Made by a program: the position numbers and the translations under genes. The notes beneath the pieces are model-generated. The model searched no databases. It saw only the letters and a program-made list of their open reading frames with translations, and had not been told where the DNA came from. From NCBI RefSeq assembly GCF_030160075.1, contig NZ_BSNQ01000009.1:926295-990294 (forward strand): 64,000 bases of DNA, written 5' to 3'. This DNA comes from Dyella lipolytica (GTDB lineage: Bacteria; Pseudomonadota; Gammaproteobacteria; Xanthomonadales; Rhodanobacteraceae). Positions 41,708 to 51,275 of the stretch are shown here, one piece after another; position 1 is the first letter of the stretch; each line of letters begins with the position of its first letter.

Positions 41708-42832
41708 ATGGCGCGCCCGATTTGGAACTATGCTCGTCGTATGGAAAACGGCTCCTATTCCAGGTTACGTCTGGCGTTTGTCTCACTGTTAGCCTGGACG
41801 GCCGTCGGTGTCGTTTTCGCGATGCCGCGTTTTGCGTCGAGCGCAGCGTGGTGGCACCTGTTGCGCGCCTCGCTGGCGGATTGGTGGGCATGGGGATTGC
41901 TGGTCCCGGCGATCATTGCGGTGGATCGACGCTTGCCCATCGCCGTGAACAGCCTCGGAACGCGGCTTGCCGCGCACATTGTCATCGGCGTTCCGATCAC
42001 CTTGGTTTACAGCTACGTCAGTGCGCTGCTTCAGGTGATCCTGGGTGCGATGGCATGGACAGACGCGATGAGCCTCGGTCCTTTACATGAGACCCTGAAG
42101 GGTGGATTCCTGTGGAGCCTCCTTGTCTACCTGCTCGTGGTCGGCAGTTGGCAAGCGGTGCAATACAGCCAGCACTATCTTGCTGCGCAGCTAAGGCTCG
42201 AACGGCTGGAGCGCAATTTTTCCGAGGCGCGCTTGAATGTCCTGCGCATGCAGCTCGATCCGCACTTTCTTTTCAACGCGCTCAATACCATCTCCTCCCT
42301 CGTCGTCAATCAGCCCAAGCTTGCGCGTGGAATGATCGAGCAACTGGGCGATCTGCTGCGTCTTTCGCTGGAGTCCGGACGTCGTCAGCAAGTACGCCTC
42401 AGCGAAGAGCTGGAATTCCTCGGCCATTACCTCGCCATCCAGAAGACCCGCTTTGGCGATGCGTTGCATGTCGTCGTCGAGGTTCCCGATGCCGCTCGCG
42501 ACATCATGGTGCCAAGCCTGATCCTGCAACCGCTGGTCGAGAACGCAGTTCGCCACGGATTGTCGCCGCGACCGGGCGGCGGTACCGTTTGGGTACGGGC
42601 GACGATCGACGACGCCATGTTATGCATCCTCGTCGAAGACGATGGCGTCGGCCTCGGCGCTGACTGGATGGACGATCGCGTTGGCTTGGGGCTAGGCGTC
42701 ACCCGCGAGCGTATCGTCACACTCCATCCTGCGCAGGATGCAGGTCTCCAGATTGGTCCACGCGAAGGTGGCGGCACGCGTGTCCGTGTCTCGATACCCA
42801 CGCGCGTGGTGGAGGCGCATGGCAATGAGTGA
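41708..42832 (+). CDS. LytS/AlgZ-type sensor histidine kinase
   Basis: A 374-residue membrane kinase. Four helices at the N-terminus (LRLAFVSLLAWTAVGVVFAM; WWAWGLLVPAIIAV; LAAHIVIGVPITLVYSYV; LLVYLLVVGSWQAVQ). Then comes the His_kinase motif MQLDPHFLFNALNTISSLV with the phosphate-accepting His, and the ATP-binding domain (LILQPLVENAVRHGL, VEDDGVGLG, GGGTRVRVSIP). The GCGAGGACG site precedes the ATG. The stop overlaps the start of the LytTR regulator, so the two form a two-component pair. Confidence 0.9.
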   Translation: MARPIWNYARRMENGSYSRLRLAFVSLLAWTAVGVVFAMPRFASSAAWWHLLRASLADWWAWGLLVPAIIAVDRRLPIAVNSLGTRLAAHIVIGVPITLVYSYVSALLQVILGAMAWTDAMSLGPLHETLKGGFLWSLLVYLLVVGSWQAVQYSQHYLAAQLRLERLERNFSEARLNVLRMQLDPHFLFNALNTISSLVVNQPKLARGMIEQLGDLLRLSLESGRRQQVRLSEELEFLGHYLAIQKTRFGDALHVVVEVPDAARDIMVPSLILQPLVENAVRHGLSPRPGGGTVWVRATIDDAMLCILVEDDGVGLGADWMDDRVGLGLGVTRERIVTLHPAQDAGLQIGPREGGGTRVRVSIPTRVVEAHGNE

Positions 42833-43604
42833 GAAACGTACTTATCGGATTCTTATCGTCGACGACGAGCAGCCGGCGCGCCAGCGTCTGCGCGAATTGA
42901 TGGACAACGACCCCGACGTCGGCGAAACGATGGAGTCCGAGAATGGGCTCGACGCCGTCGAAGCGATCCTGCACAAGCAGCCCGACGTTGTTTTTCTGGA
43001 CGTTCAAATGCCGGGCCTCGATGGCCTTGGTGTGATCGATGCGATCGGCATCGAGCGCATGCCCGTGACGGTCTTTGTGACGGCCTTCGATCAGCATGCC
43101 GTGCGCGCCTTCGAATCGGCCGCCATCGACTATGTGCTCAAGCCATACGGCGATGAGCGCATGGAGGCCGCCTTCTCACGCGCAAAAGCGCGCCTGGACG
43201 ATAAGTATGTGCGCGAATTCGGCCAGAGTGTGCTCAAACTGCTCGATGACCGTCGGCTGGACAAGCCGTTTCTCGATCGCGTCGTCATCCGGGAACGCGA
43301 CAAGACCGATCTGATCCGCGTCGAATCGATCGACTGCATCGAAAGCGCGGGCATCTACGTAGCATTGCATGTGGGGCGCGAACGCATCATCCATCGCGCC
43401 GCCCTGGGCGAACTCGTCGGACAGCTCGATCCGCGCCGCTTCGTTCGCGTGCATCGCTCGACCGTCGTCAACATCGACAGCATTCTGCATTTGGAGCCAG
43501 CCACGCACGGGGAATTCGATCTCGTCTTGCGCGGCGGTCATCGTGTCCATGTCAGCCGCACGTTTCGACCGTTGCTCGAAGCCCGGCTCGGTCAACCGTT
43601 GTAA
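42819..43604 (+). CDS. LytTR-family response regulator
   Basis: A 261-residue regulator. The receiver domain has DDEQPARQRL and the phosphoacceptor Asp in VVFLDVQMPGLDG, with FVTAFDQHAVRAFE and KPYGDERM later. The C-terminal LytTR DNA-binding domain has RVESIDCIESAGIYVALHVGRERIIHRAALGELVGQL and FVRVHRSTVVNIDSI. The ATG at 42819 (GGAGG just upstream) or 42825 may start it; both overlap the kinase gene. It is the partner of the LytS-like kinase. Confidence 0.92.
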   Translation: MAMSEKRTYRILIVDDEQPARQRLRELMDNDPDVGETMESENGLDAVEAILHKQPDVVFLDVQMPGLDGLGVIDAIGIERMPVTVFVTAFDQHAVRAFESAAIDYVLKPYGDERMEAAFSRAKARLDDKYVREFGQSVLKLLDDRRLDKPFLDRVVIRERDKTDLIRVESIDCIESAGIYVALHVGRERIIHRAALGELVGQLDPRRFVRVHRSTVVNIDSILHLEPATHGEFDLVLRGGHRVHVSRTFRPLLEARLGQPL

Positions 43605-43628
43605 CTTTCCCTCACTGTCGGAGGGACA

Positions 43629-44027
43629 TCAGTGATCGAGCTCTTCCATCGCCTCGACGCGATCCGGATAGAACGCAACGTGGTCCTTGATCAGCGCGAC
43701 GGCGTCGTAGGGTTGCTCATACGTCCACACCGCATTCACAGTGCGCTCGCCACCGACCGGCACGCTGTAGTAAGCGCACTCGCCTTTGTAGGGGCAGTAG
43801 GTGGCGTGGTCTGTACGCTCCAGCAATGTCATGTCCACGTTTTGGCGAGGGATGTATTGGACCGGCGGGTAACTCGCTTCTTTCAGCGTGAGCGCATGGC
43901 GTGTGTCGGCGATAACGCGGCCCGCGACTTTCACGACGACGCGCCGAGCATTGCGTTCGACCGTAATGGGATGATCCGGTCCAGGGACTTTGATCGTTCT
44001 GGCGGTGGACGATGTGGACTGCGTCAT
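43629..44027 (-). CDS. DUF427 domain protein
   Basis: A 132-residue DUF427 protein: HPITVERNARRVVVKVAGRVIADTRHALTLKEASYPPVQYIPRQNVDMTLLERTDHATYCPYKGECAYYSV, ending AVWTYEQPYDAVALIKDHVAFYPDRVE. The beta-tent fold is known but its function is not. It converges on the LytTR gene and stands alone, about 225 bases from its other neighbour. Confidence 0.92.
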   Translation of the reverse strand: MTQSTSSTARTIKVPGPDHPITVERNARRVVVKVAGRVIADTRHALTLKEASYPPVQYIPRQNVDMTLLERTDHATYCPYKGECAYYSVPVGGERTVNAVWTYEQPYDAVALIKDHVAFYPDRVEAMEELDH

Positions 44028-44253
44028 AGTCGTATCCCCTCAAAGGATGATGGTGGGAGAGTCGTTTCGCGTTGTAGAAGACGATGATCAAGCGAGAAAC
44101 CTTTTGAGCATCGTCTTCGATCCGGGTTCCTGCCGTTACCGTGAGAAATGTATACCTCTGCAGCGCGTCTTAAAAAAGACTTTGTAGGCTGGGGGCATAC
44201 CTTTCAAGCATGGAATAACGATGGCGCCGGGGCGCCTCCGTTATTTCGCAGGC

Positions 44254-45012
44254 TTAGCCACCGCCGAAGATCGCAAGCGCCTCGTCGTTAAAACCATTGA
44301 CGAAGCCATGCTCGTCCGGACCGACATTGGAGCGGAACTGCTTGGCGGCATCGACCACGATCTCGTCCGCATCCGTGCCCAGGATCGCCATCGTTTGCTC
44401 GATGAACTGATCTAGCGGCATGGCTTGTTCGGCCTCTTGGCTGTTCATGAGTTCGGTGCGCACCCACGGTGGCGCGATCTCAAGTACGCGAACTCCGGTA
44501 TTCCGCAGCATGAAACGTTGCGACAGGATGTACGAATGAAGCGCCGCCTTGGTCGACGAATAGATGGCGGTAACGGCCAACGGTACGAAGGCAAGAACGG
44601 AACTCGTGTAGGCCACGACAGCGTTGTTCTTGCTTTTTAGATGCTCGATCAGCGCCGACGTCATGCGGATCGGCCCGATAAGGTTCGTCGTGATGGTCGA
44701 GGTCAACAACGCGTCGTCGATCTTTCCGGCAGCGGTATCGGGTTGCATGATGCCGGCATTGTTGATGAGCACGTTTAGTTCGGGATGATCGACGATCAAC
44801 TTTGCTGCCACGCGATCGATGCTAGCCGGATCGTTGATATCGAGCTCGATCGCTTCCATGCCAGGATTGGCTGCAATCACTGCATTGAGATGACTACGCC
44901 GCCGACCGGCGATGATGACCTTGTTACCCAGCTTGTGCAGCGCTTCGGCGAGCCCGCGGCCGATGCCTGAGCCACCGCCGGTGATAAAGATCGTGTTGCC
45001 AGTGAGTTTCAT
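44254..45012 (-). CDS. SDR family oxidoreductase
   Basis: A 252-residue short-chain dehydrogenase of the DltE-like group. It has TGGGSGIGRGLAEALHKLG, VIIAGRRRSHLNAV, NVLINNAGIMQPD, a catalytic YTSSVLAFVPLAVTAIYSSTKAALHSY (Tyr-x3-Lys) and IAPPWVRTELMN. AAGGAGAACTCCC precedes the ATG. It follows an NTF2-like gene by 21 bases, so the two are one operon, divergent from a TetR gene with two operator palindromes. Confidence 0.9.
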   Translation of the reverse strand: MKLTGNTIFITGGGSGIGRGLAEALHKLGNKVIIAGRRRSHLNAVIAANPGMEAIELDINDPASIDRVAAKLIVDHPELNVLINNAGIMQPDTAAGKIDDALLTSTITTNLIGPIRMTSALIEHLKSKNNAVVAYTSSVLAFVPLAVTAIYSSTKAALHSYILSQRFMLRNTGVRVLEIAPPWVRTELMNSQEAEQAMPLDQFIEQTMAILGTDADEIVVDAAKQFRSNVGPDEHGFVNGFNDEALAIFGGG

Positions 45013-45033
45013 GGGAGTTCTCCTTGGAAGGGT

Positions 45034-45435
45034 TCAAGCGGGAAAGCGATTGCCGAACATGGGCAATCCGCTCTTGGATTCGGTTTGCGTTGCTTCGTCT
45101 TGCAAGACGTCCCAGTGTTCGGCGAGCTTGCCGTCTTCGATCCGGACGACATCCGCAGCGATCCATGCCGCTGGACGGCCCATACCGGAGAAACGTCCGT
45201 GCACGATGACGTAATCGCCCTCGGCGAGAATCAAGCCGCGCTCGTAACGCAAGGTGTCGGGAATATGGCGGATCAGGTTGAACAGGCCGTCGCGGCCCGG
45301 TTCGATATGCGCGCTGTGCTGGATGTAGTTGTCTGACCAAAAGCGCGCAGCGGCTTCGTAGTCGCGCTTGTTGAACAGCGTGTCGAATGCCTTGATGACA
45401 AGGGCCTTGTTCTGTTCGGGCGACGTCTTTGACAT
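45034..45435 (-). CDS. NTF2-like / SnoaL-fold protein, first gene of SDR operon
   Basis: A 133-residue SnoaL-like protein: ALVIKAFDTLFNKRDYEAAARFWSDNYIQHSAHIEPGRDGLFNLI and ERGLILAEGDYVIVHGRFSG...DVVRIEDGKLAEHWDVLQDEA. This is the common predicted-hydrolase/aldol-type group with an HSAHI segment. The ATG at 45435 follows GAGGAAACGACC. Together with the SDR it is controlled, by position, by the divergent TetR protein. Confidence 0.85.
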   Translation of the reverse strand: MSKTSPEQNKALVIKAFDTLFNKRDYEAAARFWSDNYIQHSAHIEPGRDGLFNLIRHIPDTLRYERGLILAEGDYVIVHGRFSGMGRPAAWIAADVVRIEDGKLAEHWDVLQDEATQTESKSGLPMFGNRFPA

Positions 45436-45546
45436 GGTCGTTTCCTCTGCGATGGCTGAGCTCAAGTGACGATGCGTTCCAGCGGTGGTTGGTCGGTGCG
45501 CTCTCAGCACTGGACGTTTGCCCGCCTTGCGCTAGAATGAAATCAC

Positions 45547-45617
45547 GATGGTGATCACCATCGACATGAGATAGAATGGCACCGTCTTGGGCGATTGTCA
45601 ATGGTGATCGCCATTGT
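45547..45617. promoter_or_regulatory. Two TetR operator palindromes
   Basis: CGATGGTGATCACCATCG (45547-45564, perfect, 18 bp) and CAATGGTGATCGCCATTG (45600-45617, one wobble in the centre) share the core ATGGTGATC-R-CCAT. They lie between the NTF2-SDR operon and the TetR gene with centres 53 bases apart. Confidence 0.75.
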
Positions 45618-45661
45618 GTTTTGGGCGGACCACGAACGGGGCGTCGGAGAGGAGTAGGAAT

Positions 45662-46255
45662 ATGGGTGTTTCGAAGCAGCAAGCTATTGAAAATAAACGC
45701 GCTATCGTCGCCGCTGCGGAAAAGCTTTTCCGCGAGCGCGGGGTGGCCGCGGTGGGGTTGGCAGAGCTGACCAAGGCCGCGGGTTTCACCCAGGGCGGCT
45801 TCTACAACCACTTCACATCGAAAGACGCCTTGGTCGCCGCCGTGATGGTCAAGGCGATGGAGGATGGCGCAGCCCAGCTCGTTGCCAGCATCCAAGCGTC
45901 GAAGGCGAAGTCGATCGACCCCATGAAGCAGCACATCAATGGGTACCTGTCGCCGGACCACCTAACCGATATCGAGACGGGTTGTCCGTTGACCGGATTC
46001 GCCGGCGATGTGCGGCGACTCGGCAAGGAAGCGCGGCAATCCTATGCGCACGGACTGGCTTGGAATTTCGATCAGCTGGCGAGTGTGATCGACGGCGAAA
46101 ATCCGCAAGAGAAGAAAAAGAAGGCGATCGCACTTTTCAGTCAGATGGTCGGATCGCTGCTACTTTCGCGCGCTGTCGTGGAGGCGGATCCTGCCCTCGC
46201 CAAGGAAATACTGGAGGACGGGCGTCAACAGTTGCTGCAGGCCATCGGCGCTTGA
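45662..46255 (+). CDS. TetR-family regulator
   Basis: A 197-residue regulator starting at ATG 45662 (GGAGAGGAGTAGGAAT upstream). HTH: ENKRAIVAAAEKLFRERGVAAVGLAELTKAAGFTQGGFYNHFTSKDALVAAVM. The C-terminal domain has DIETGCPLTGFAGDVRRLGKEARQSYAHGL, as in YxaF-like regulators of SDR genes. It should bind the two palindromes upstream and control the divergent NTF2-SDR operon. Confidence 0.9.
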   Translation: MGVSKQQAIENKRAIVAAAEKLFRERGVAAVGLAELTKAAGFTQGGFYNHFTSKDALVAAVMVKAMEDGAAQLVASIQASKAKSIDPMKQHINGYLSPDHLTDIETGCPLTGFAGDVRRLGKEARQSYAHGLAWNFDQLASVIDGENPQEKKKKAIALFSQMVGSLLLSRAVVEADPALAKEILEDGRQQLLQAIGA

Positions 46256-46286
46256 ATCGGGTCAGCGTGACACGTGAATGAGTGTA

Positions 46287-46316
46287 GCGACCGGCCGGAC
46301 GTTACCGGCCGGTCGC
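46287..46316. terminator. Stem-loop between convergent genes
   Basis: GCGACCGGCCGG pairs perfectly with CCGGCCGGTCGC across ACGTTA. No T-run follows on either side, so termination strength is unsure, but it lies exactly between the ends of the TetR and MFS genes. Confidence 0.55.
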
Positions 46317-46336
46317 CGAAGAAACATCGCCGAAAT

Positions 46337-47725
46337 TTATTGCCCGATGTCGCGTAGCCGATGGCCGCTCATCAGGTTGCGTTCGATGTGCTCGAGCGTC
46401 ACACCCTTCGTCTCCGGCACTAACCAGAAGGTCAACCCGATGAAGACCAGGTTGAGTGCTGCATACAGCCAGAATGTCTCGGTATGACCGACGCTGTTGA
46501 GCAAGGTGAGGAATGTAGCGCCCACGATCATGTTAGCGACCCAATTCGTAAATGTGGAGCAACCGATACCGAAATCGCGACCCTTGAGCGGCTGCACTTC
46601 CGAACATAGCGTCCAGATCAGCGGGCCGGCGGACATCGCAAAACCGACGATAAAGACCAGCAGCATGCCAACGGTGAACAGCTGCATCGCATGCGAAACT
46701 GCGCCCACACCCATCATTGCGCCGACCACGCCGAGCCCGATCGCCATCACGGCGAAGCCGGTGTACAGGATCGGCTTGCGACCCCACTTGTCGATCAAGC
46801 CGATGGCGATAAAGGTTGCCAGCACATTGGTCAGACCGACGATGGCCGTAAACCACATCTGCGACGTGGTGTCGTAGCCCATGTCCTTGAAGATCCGCGG
46901 CGCGTAGTACATCACCACGTTCATGCCGGTGAATTGCTGCATCAGCTGCAACAACACGCCTAACCCCACCGAACGGCGGAAATTGCTGTTCTCCAGAAAC
47001 AGGTGCCAGCCGCGTTGCGGTGTGCGCAGCTGTTCTTTGATCTCATCGGCCTCGCGCGTCACGACATCCGGATCACCGCGTAGTTGCTGCAGCACGTCGA
47101 GTGCTTCGGCATCACGGTTGCGCATCATCAACCAACGGGGACTGTCGGGAAGGAAGAAAACGCCAAACAAGAACAGCGCCCCGGGGATGGCGATCACGCC
47201 AAGCATCAGGCGCCAGTTTCCGCTGTAGCTGAAGGCGGTATCCGAGAGAAATGCAACCAGGATGCCGATGGTAATCATCAGCTGATACAGGGAAACCATC
47301 GCGCCACGGATGAATTCCGGTGCGACTTCCGCCAAATAAAGCGGTGCGGTAAACGTCGATATGCCGATCGCCAGACCCAGCACCACGCGTGCGGCGATCA
47401 GCGTGTAAGGCGACCAGGCGAATCCGCAGAGTAGTGAGCCCACGACGAAGAGTATCGCGCCGAGAATCAGTGAGCGCTTTCTGCCTAGCGCGGCCGACAT
47501 CCAGCCGGCCAACAATGCACCGATCGCGGCGCCGAACATCATGCCGCTGACGATCCATTCCACCATGTGGTCGGAGATTGCGAAGTCGCGTTGGATGAAC
47601 TGCGTCGCACCCGATATCACGCCGATATCGAGACCGAACATAAGCCCGGCGAGCGCAGCGAGCACGCAGGTAAATACCGCGGTGGTTTTCGCGTGCGTCG
47701 CAACGGGTGTGGCAATGGCATTCAT
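46337..47725 (-). CDS. MFS sugar porter (GalP/XylE type)
   Basis: A 462-residue sugar porter. Helix 1 with [23 protein letters not shown], the [21 protein letters not shown] signature, R-x-x-x-G-x-x-x-G in [24 protein letters not shown] and the repeat [11 protein letters not shown], ending [14 protein letters not shown]. Such proteins are proton-sugar symporters for galactose, glucose, arabinose or xylose. The ATG at 47725 follows GGGGAGTCATCC. It ends the galactose catabolic operon, so galactose is the likely substrate. Confidence 0.9.
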   Translation of the reverse strand: MNAIATPVATHAKTTAVFTCVLAALAGLMFGLDIGVISGATQFIQRDFAISDHMVEWIVSGMMFGAAIGALLAGWMSAALGRKRSLILGAILFVVGSLLCGFAWSPYTLIAARVVLGLAIGISTFTAPLYLAEVAPEFIRGAMVSLYQLMITIGILVAFLSDTAFSYSGNWRLMLGVIAIPGALFLFGVFFLPDSPRWLMMRNRDAEALDVLQQLRGDPDVVTREADEIKEQLRTPQRGWHLFLENSNFRRSVGLGVLLQLMQQFTGMNVVMYYAPRIFKDMGYDTTSQMWFTAIVGLTNVLATFIAIGLIDKWGRKPILYTGFAVMAIGLGVVGAMMGVGAVSHAMQLFTVGMLLVFIVGFAMSAGPLIWTLCSEVQPLKGRDFGIGCSTFTNWVANMIVGATFLTLLNSVGHTETFWLYAALNLVFIGLTFWLVPETKGVTLEHIERNLMSGHRLRDIGQ

Positions 47726-47774
47726 GGATGACTCCCCGGTCGGATAAACGGTATGGACGCCTGGACTGGCATCT

Positions 47775-48701
47775 TCATGTCGGTGTCGTGGAATACATGG
47801 CGTGACCGGTTCGCACGGGGCGGCCGGAAAAACGCGGTTCGGGTAGGCCGGTGAACGGCACATCGACGGCAAACAGGCCTCCGGCATGCGGATCGTTGGC
47901 CAGCGCTTCGGCGCCAAGGCCGTCGCGCGCGCTGGTGATGTAAAGCGTATTCAGATGCTCGCCGCCAAAGGCGACGCGGGTCGGTTGCCGGGTCGGCACG
48001 GCGATGACGAGATCTTCCTTTCCGTCGCGGTCGTAGCGCACCACGCGCCCCAATCCCCACTGTGCGTTCCACAGGCCGCCTTCGGTGTCGATGGCGGAGC
48101 CGTCGGGGTCGCCGTCGAGATGCGACACATCGACATGGACGCGTATATCGGCAACGTGGTCGCCATAGGCACAGCGACGCACCAAGCCGGTCATCGAATC
48201 GCAGTAATACATCGTCGCGCCATCGGGACTGAAGGCGATGCTGTTGCTGATGGCCACTGGCCCAAGTGCCAGTTGTTCGAGGTCGAGGTTGATATGCAAC
48301 CGGTAAAAGCTACCCGCTGCGCGACGTATTTCACCGGCAGCCGGCTCGTGCAGCGTTCCGAATACGAATCGACCCTGACGATCGCATGCGCCGTCGTTGA
48401 TGCGCGTCGGTAACCCCGGCTCCACGTCGGCGATCCTGATCAGTTCGCCGGTTTCCTGGTGAAAGAAGGCGAGACCGCTGGCCAGGCCTAGCAAGAACCA
48501 ACCGTCCTCTTCGCATAACGCGAACGATGCCAGTCGTTCGGGCATAGGCCATTGGCGCGTACTGTTGTCTGCGGGCCGAAACCGCCAAAGCGAGGATTGG
48601 TGGATGTCGGTCCAATACAGCGCTTGTTGGCGCGCGCACCACGTCACGCCTTCACCCAGCGTATTGCGTGCGTCCAGCACCAGCGTGGCGCTTGGCGTCA
48701 T
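47775..48701 (-). CDS. SMP-30/gluconolactonase family sugar lactonase
   Basis: A 308-residue six-bladed propeller lactonase. It has the metal-binding Glu in [35 protein letters not shown] (Asn), and [23 protein letters not shown] (Asn and Asp). The ATG overlaps the preceding SDR stop as ATGA. In this operon the expected substrate is the lactone of galactonate formed by the SDR, giving galactonate for DgoD. Confidence 0.9.
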   Translation of the reverse strand: MTPSATLVLDARNTLGEGVTWCARQQALYWTDIHQSSLWRFRPADNSTRQWPMPERLASFALCEEDGWFLLGLASGLAFFHQETGELIRIADVEPGLPTRINDGACDRQGRFVFGTLHEPAAGEIRRAAGSFYRLHINLDLEQLALGPVAISNSIAFSPDGATMYYCDSMTGLVRRCAYGDHVADIRVHVDVSHLDGDPDGSAIDTEGGLWNAQWGLGRVVRYDRDGKEDLVIAVPTRQPTRVAFGGEHLNTLYITSARDGLGAEALANDPHAGGLFAVDVPFTGLPEPRFSGRPVRTGHAMYSTTPT

Positions 48702-49462
48702 GCCCATCCGCCGTCGACGATGAAGTCGTGACCGGTGCACATACGGCTGTCGTCTGCACCGAGGAACAGTGCTGCACGCGCGAGATCGTCCGCGGCGAGG
48801 TAGCCGGGCATGCACTGTTTTTGCTGTATTTCGCGTTCGCCGGCTTCATCCAGCCACAGCTCGCGTTGCTTGTCGGTGATAACCCAGCCAGGCACGAGCG
48901 CATTGATGCGAATGCGATCCTTGCCCAACTCACGCGCGAGGCCGTTGACCAGACCATGCACCGCCGATTTGGCCATCGCATACATCGGATAGCCGGCGTT
49001 CTTGATCATCCACCCGGTGGACCCCAGGCAGATCACCGAGCCGCCGCCGAGTTCGCGCATGCCAGGCACCACGGCTTGCGTCGCAAAGTATTGATGGCGC
49101 AGATTGACGGCGATGCTTTGTTCGAATTCCCCGGGCGTGGTGTCTTCCAGGCGATGGCGCCGATCGTTCGCAGCATTGTTGATGAGCACGCCGATCGTGC
49201 CGATGTGCGAACTCGCCGTTGCGATCGACGTGCGCAATGCCTCTATATCCGTCACATCGCATGGCAGGAATACCGGCGAATGACGCACGTCGGGCAGCGC
49301 AGCGCGCAAGGCCACCGCGCCCTTCTCGTCGATATCGAGGAATGCGACGCGTGCGCCCTGTTGCGCGAAGTGGGTAACGAACGCCGCGCCTATACCCGTG
49401 GCGCCGCCGGTAACCAAGACGGCGCGATCGACGAGACTTGGATAAGTGGCAAACGAAGACAT
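48698..49462 (-). CDS. SDR family dehydrogenase, probable galactose dehydrogenase
   Basis: A 254-residue SDR with TGGATGIGAAFVTHF, AFLDIDEKGAVAL (an Asp after strand 2, suggesting NAD preference), LINNAANDRRHRLEDT, catalytic Ser and MYAMAKSAVHGLVNGLA, and VPGWVITDKQREL. The ATG at 49462 is chosen by homology to the SDR start. It lies 26 bases after dgoD and overlaps the lactonase gene. Oxidation of D-galactose to galactonolactone would complete the pathway; a related sugar cannot be excluded. Confidence 0.8.
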   Translation of the reverse strand: MSSFATYPSLVDRAVLVTGGATGIGAAFVTHFAQQGARVAFLDIDEKGAVALRAALPDVRHSPVFLPCDVTDIEALRTSIATASSHIGTIGVLINNAANDRRHRLEDTTPGEFEQSIAVNLRHQYFATQAVVPGMRELGGGSVICLGSTGWMIKNAGYPMYAMAKSAVHGLVNGLARELGKDRIRINALVPGWVITDKQRELWLDEAGEREIQQKQCMPGYLAADDLARAALFLGADDSRMCTGHDFIVDGGWA

Positions 49463-49488
49463 GTCGAATCTCGCAGGAAAAGAAGTGC

Positions 49489-50637
49489 TTACCACTCGGC
49501 CACGCTGCCGTCGGTATGACGCCAGATTGGATTGCGCCAACGATGGCCGATCGCGGCGCGTTCCGCGACATACGCCTCATTAACCTCGATACCCAAGCCC
49601 GGTCCGCCGGGGATCGATACAAAGCCATCTTCGTAGGCGAAGACGCTGCGATCGGTGACGTAGTCGAGCAAGTCGTTGGCGGCGTTGTAGTGGATGCCGA
49701 GACTCTGCTCCTGGATGAATGCGTTGTGGCAGATCGCATCGAGTTGCAGGTTCGCGGCCAGCGCAATGGGGCCGAGTGGGCAATGCAAGGCCAACGCCAC
49801 ATCGTAGGCTTCCGCCATTGCGGCGATCTTGTGCGTCTCAGTGATGCCGCCTGCATGCGACGGGTCGGGCTGAATGATGTCCACGCCACCGGTGGTGAAT
49901 ACCCGCTTGAAGTCGTAGCGCGAATACAACCGCTCGCCCAATGCGATCGGCGCGGGAGAAATGGCCGCGAGCTCCGGAATGGCTTCAAGATGATCGGAAA
50001 GCACCGGCTCTTCGATAAACATCAGCTTGAACGGCGCGAGTTCGCGCATCAGCACCTTGGCCATGGGCTTGTGCACACGTCCGTGGAAATCCAATCCAAG
50101 CCCGATATCCGGACCGACGGCATCGCGCACGGCCTGCACGTTTTCGAGGACGCGTTGCACCTTGGCATGGGTGTCGACGAAGTGCATTTCTTCCGTGGCA
50201 TTCATCTTGACGGCGGTGAAGCCACGCGCGACGGCATCCTTCGCCGCCTTGGCCGTATCGGCTGGGCGATCACCGCCAATCCACGAATACACGCGGATGC
50301 GCTCGCGCACTGGACCACCCAGTAACGTATGCACGGGCACGCCGAGATGCTTGCCTTTGATATCCCACAACGCCTGATCGATGCCTGCAATGGCGCTCAT
50401 CAGCACCGGGCCGCCACGATAGAAACCACCGCGGTATAAAACACTCCAGTGATCTTCGATATGGCGCGGGTCCTTGCCGACCAGGTAATCGGCCAGTTCT
50501 TCGACGGCGGCAGCGACCGTATGCGCGCGGCCCTCCACGACCGGTTCGCCCCAGCCGCTGATTCCCTCATCGGTATCGATGCGTACGAACAACCAGCGCG
50601 GCGGAACGAGAAAGGTCGTGAGACGAGTGATCTTCAT
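49489..50637 (-). CDS. dgoD: D-galactonate dehydratase DgoD
   Basis: A 382-residue enolase-superfamily enzyme, the same length as E. coli DgoD. N-terminal cap ([41 protein letters not shown]). Barrel metal ligands in [10 protein letters not shown] (Asp), MFIEEPVL (Glu) and ALGERLYSR (Glu); catalytic [25 protein letters not shown] and [13 protein letters not shown] (His). It converts galactonate to 2-keto-3-deoxygalactonate. ATGA overlap with dgoA. Confidence 0.95.
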   Translation of the reverse strand: MKITRLTTFLVPPRWLFVRIDTDEGISGWGEPVVEGRAHTVAAAVEELADYLVGKDPRHIEDHWSVLYRGGFYRGGPVLMSAIAGIDQALWDIKGKHLGVPVHTLLGGPVRERIRVYSWIGGDRPADTAKAAKDAVARGFTAVKMNATEEMHFVDTHAKVQRVLENVQAVRDAVGPDIGLGLDFHGRVHKPMAKVLMRELAPFKLMFIEEPVLSDHLEAIPELAAISPAPIALGERLYSRYDFKRVFTTGGVDIIQPDPSHAGGITETHKIAAMAEAYDVALALHCPLGPIALAANLQLDAICHNAFIQEQSLGIHYNAANDLLDYVTDRSVFAYEDGFVSIPGGPGLGIEVNEAYVAERAAIGHRWRNPIWRHTDGSVAEW

Positions 50638-51275
50638 GCATGGGTTCCTTGAGATGCGATGCCTGCCTTCCAGGCCTGGGCAAAAGCGTGGGCGCGGCGG
50701 CGTATGTCGTCCGTATCGCGACCTGGGACGTAAAGCGCCGAGCCGAGACCGAAACCGCTGGCGCCTGCTGCGATGTAGGGCGCCATGGTTTCGGGTGTAA
50801 TGCCGCCCACCGGCAATATGGCGAGATCGCGCGGTATCACTGCGCGCCATGCCTTGAGCACGACGGGCGTAATCTGCTCGGCGGGAAATAACTTGATCGC
50901 ATCGGCGCCAGCGTGGATTGCCGCAAACGCCTCCGTAGGTGTCGCAACGCCGGGGACGCAATACATCCCCGCGCGCTTGGCGGCGGTGATGATGGCGACG
51001 TCCGCATGCGGCATGACGATCAGACGACCGCCCGCGGCAGCGATCTGCGCCACATGTTCGCTACGCAGCACGGTGCCGGCGCCGATAAGACAGCGCTCGC
51101 CTAAGGACGACGACAGTTGTCGGATGCTATCGAGCGGTTCCGGCGAATTCATCGGTACTTCGATGACGCGAAATCCAGCGTCGTAAAGCGTATGGCCCAC
51201 ATCGAGCACCTCCTCGGGGCGTATGCCACGAAGAATCGCCACCAAGGGGAGGTCATCCAGCCAAACGCGAATCAT
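50634..51275 (-). CDS. dgoA: 2-keto-3-deoxy-6-phosphogalactonate aldolase DgoA
   Basis: A 213-residue KDPG/KDPGal aldolase: [39 protein letters not shown], the catalytic Glu region, [43 protein letters not shown] (Schiff-base Lys), [12 protein letters not shown]. It splits KDPGal to pyruvate and glyceraldehyde-3-phosphate. Start at 51275; stops and starts overlap by ATGA on both sides. Confidence 0.95.
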   Translation of the reverse strand: MIRVWLDDLPLVAILRGIRPEEVLDVGHTLYDAGFRVIEVPMNSPEPLDSIRQLSSSLGERCLIGAGTVLRSEHVAQIAAAGGRLIVMPHADVAIITAAKRAGMYCVPGVATPTEAFAAIHAGADAIKLFPAEQITPVVLKAWRAVIPRDLAILPVGGITPETMAPYIAAGASGFGLGSALYVPGRDTDDIRRRAHAFAQAWKAGIASQGTHA

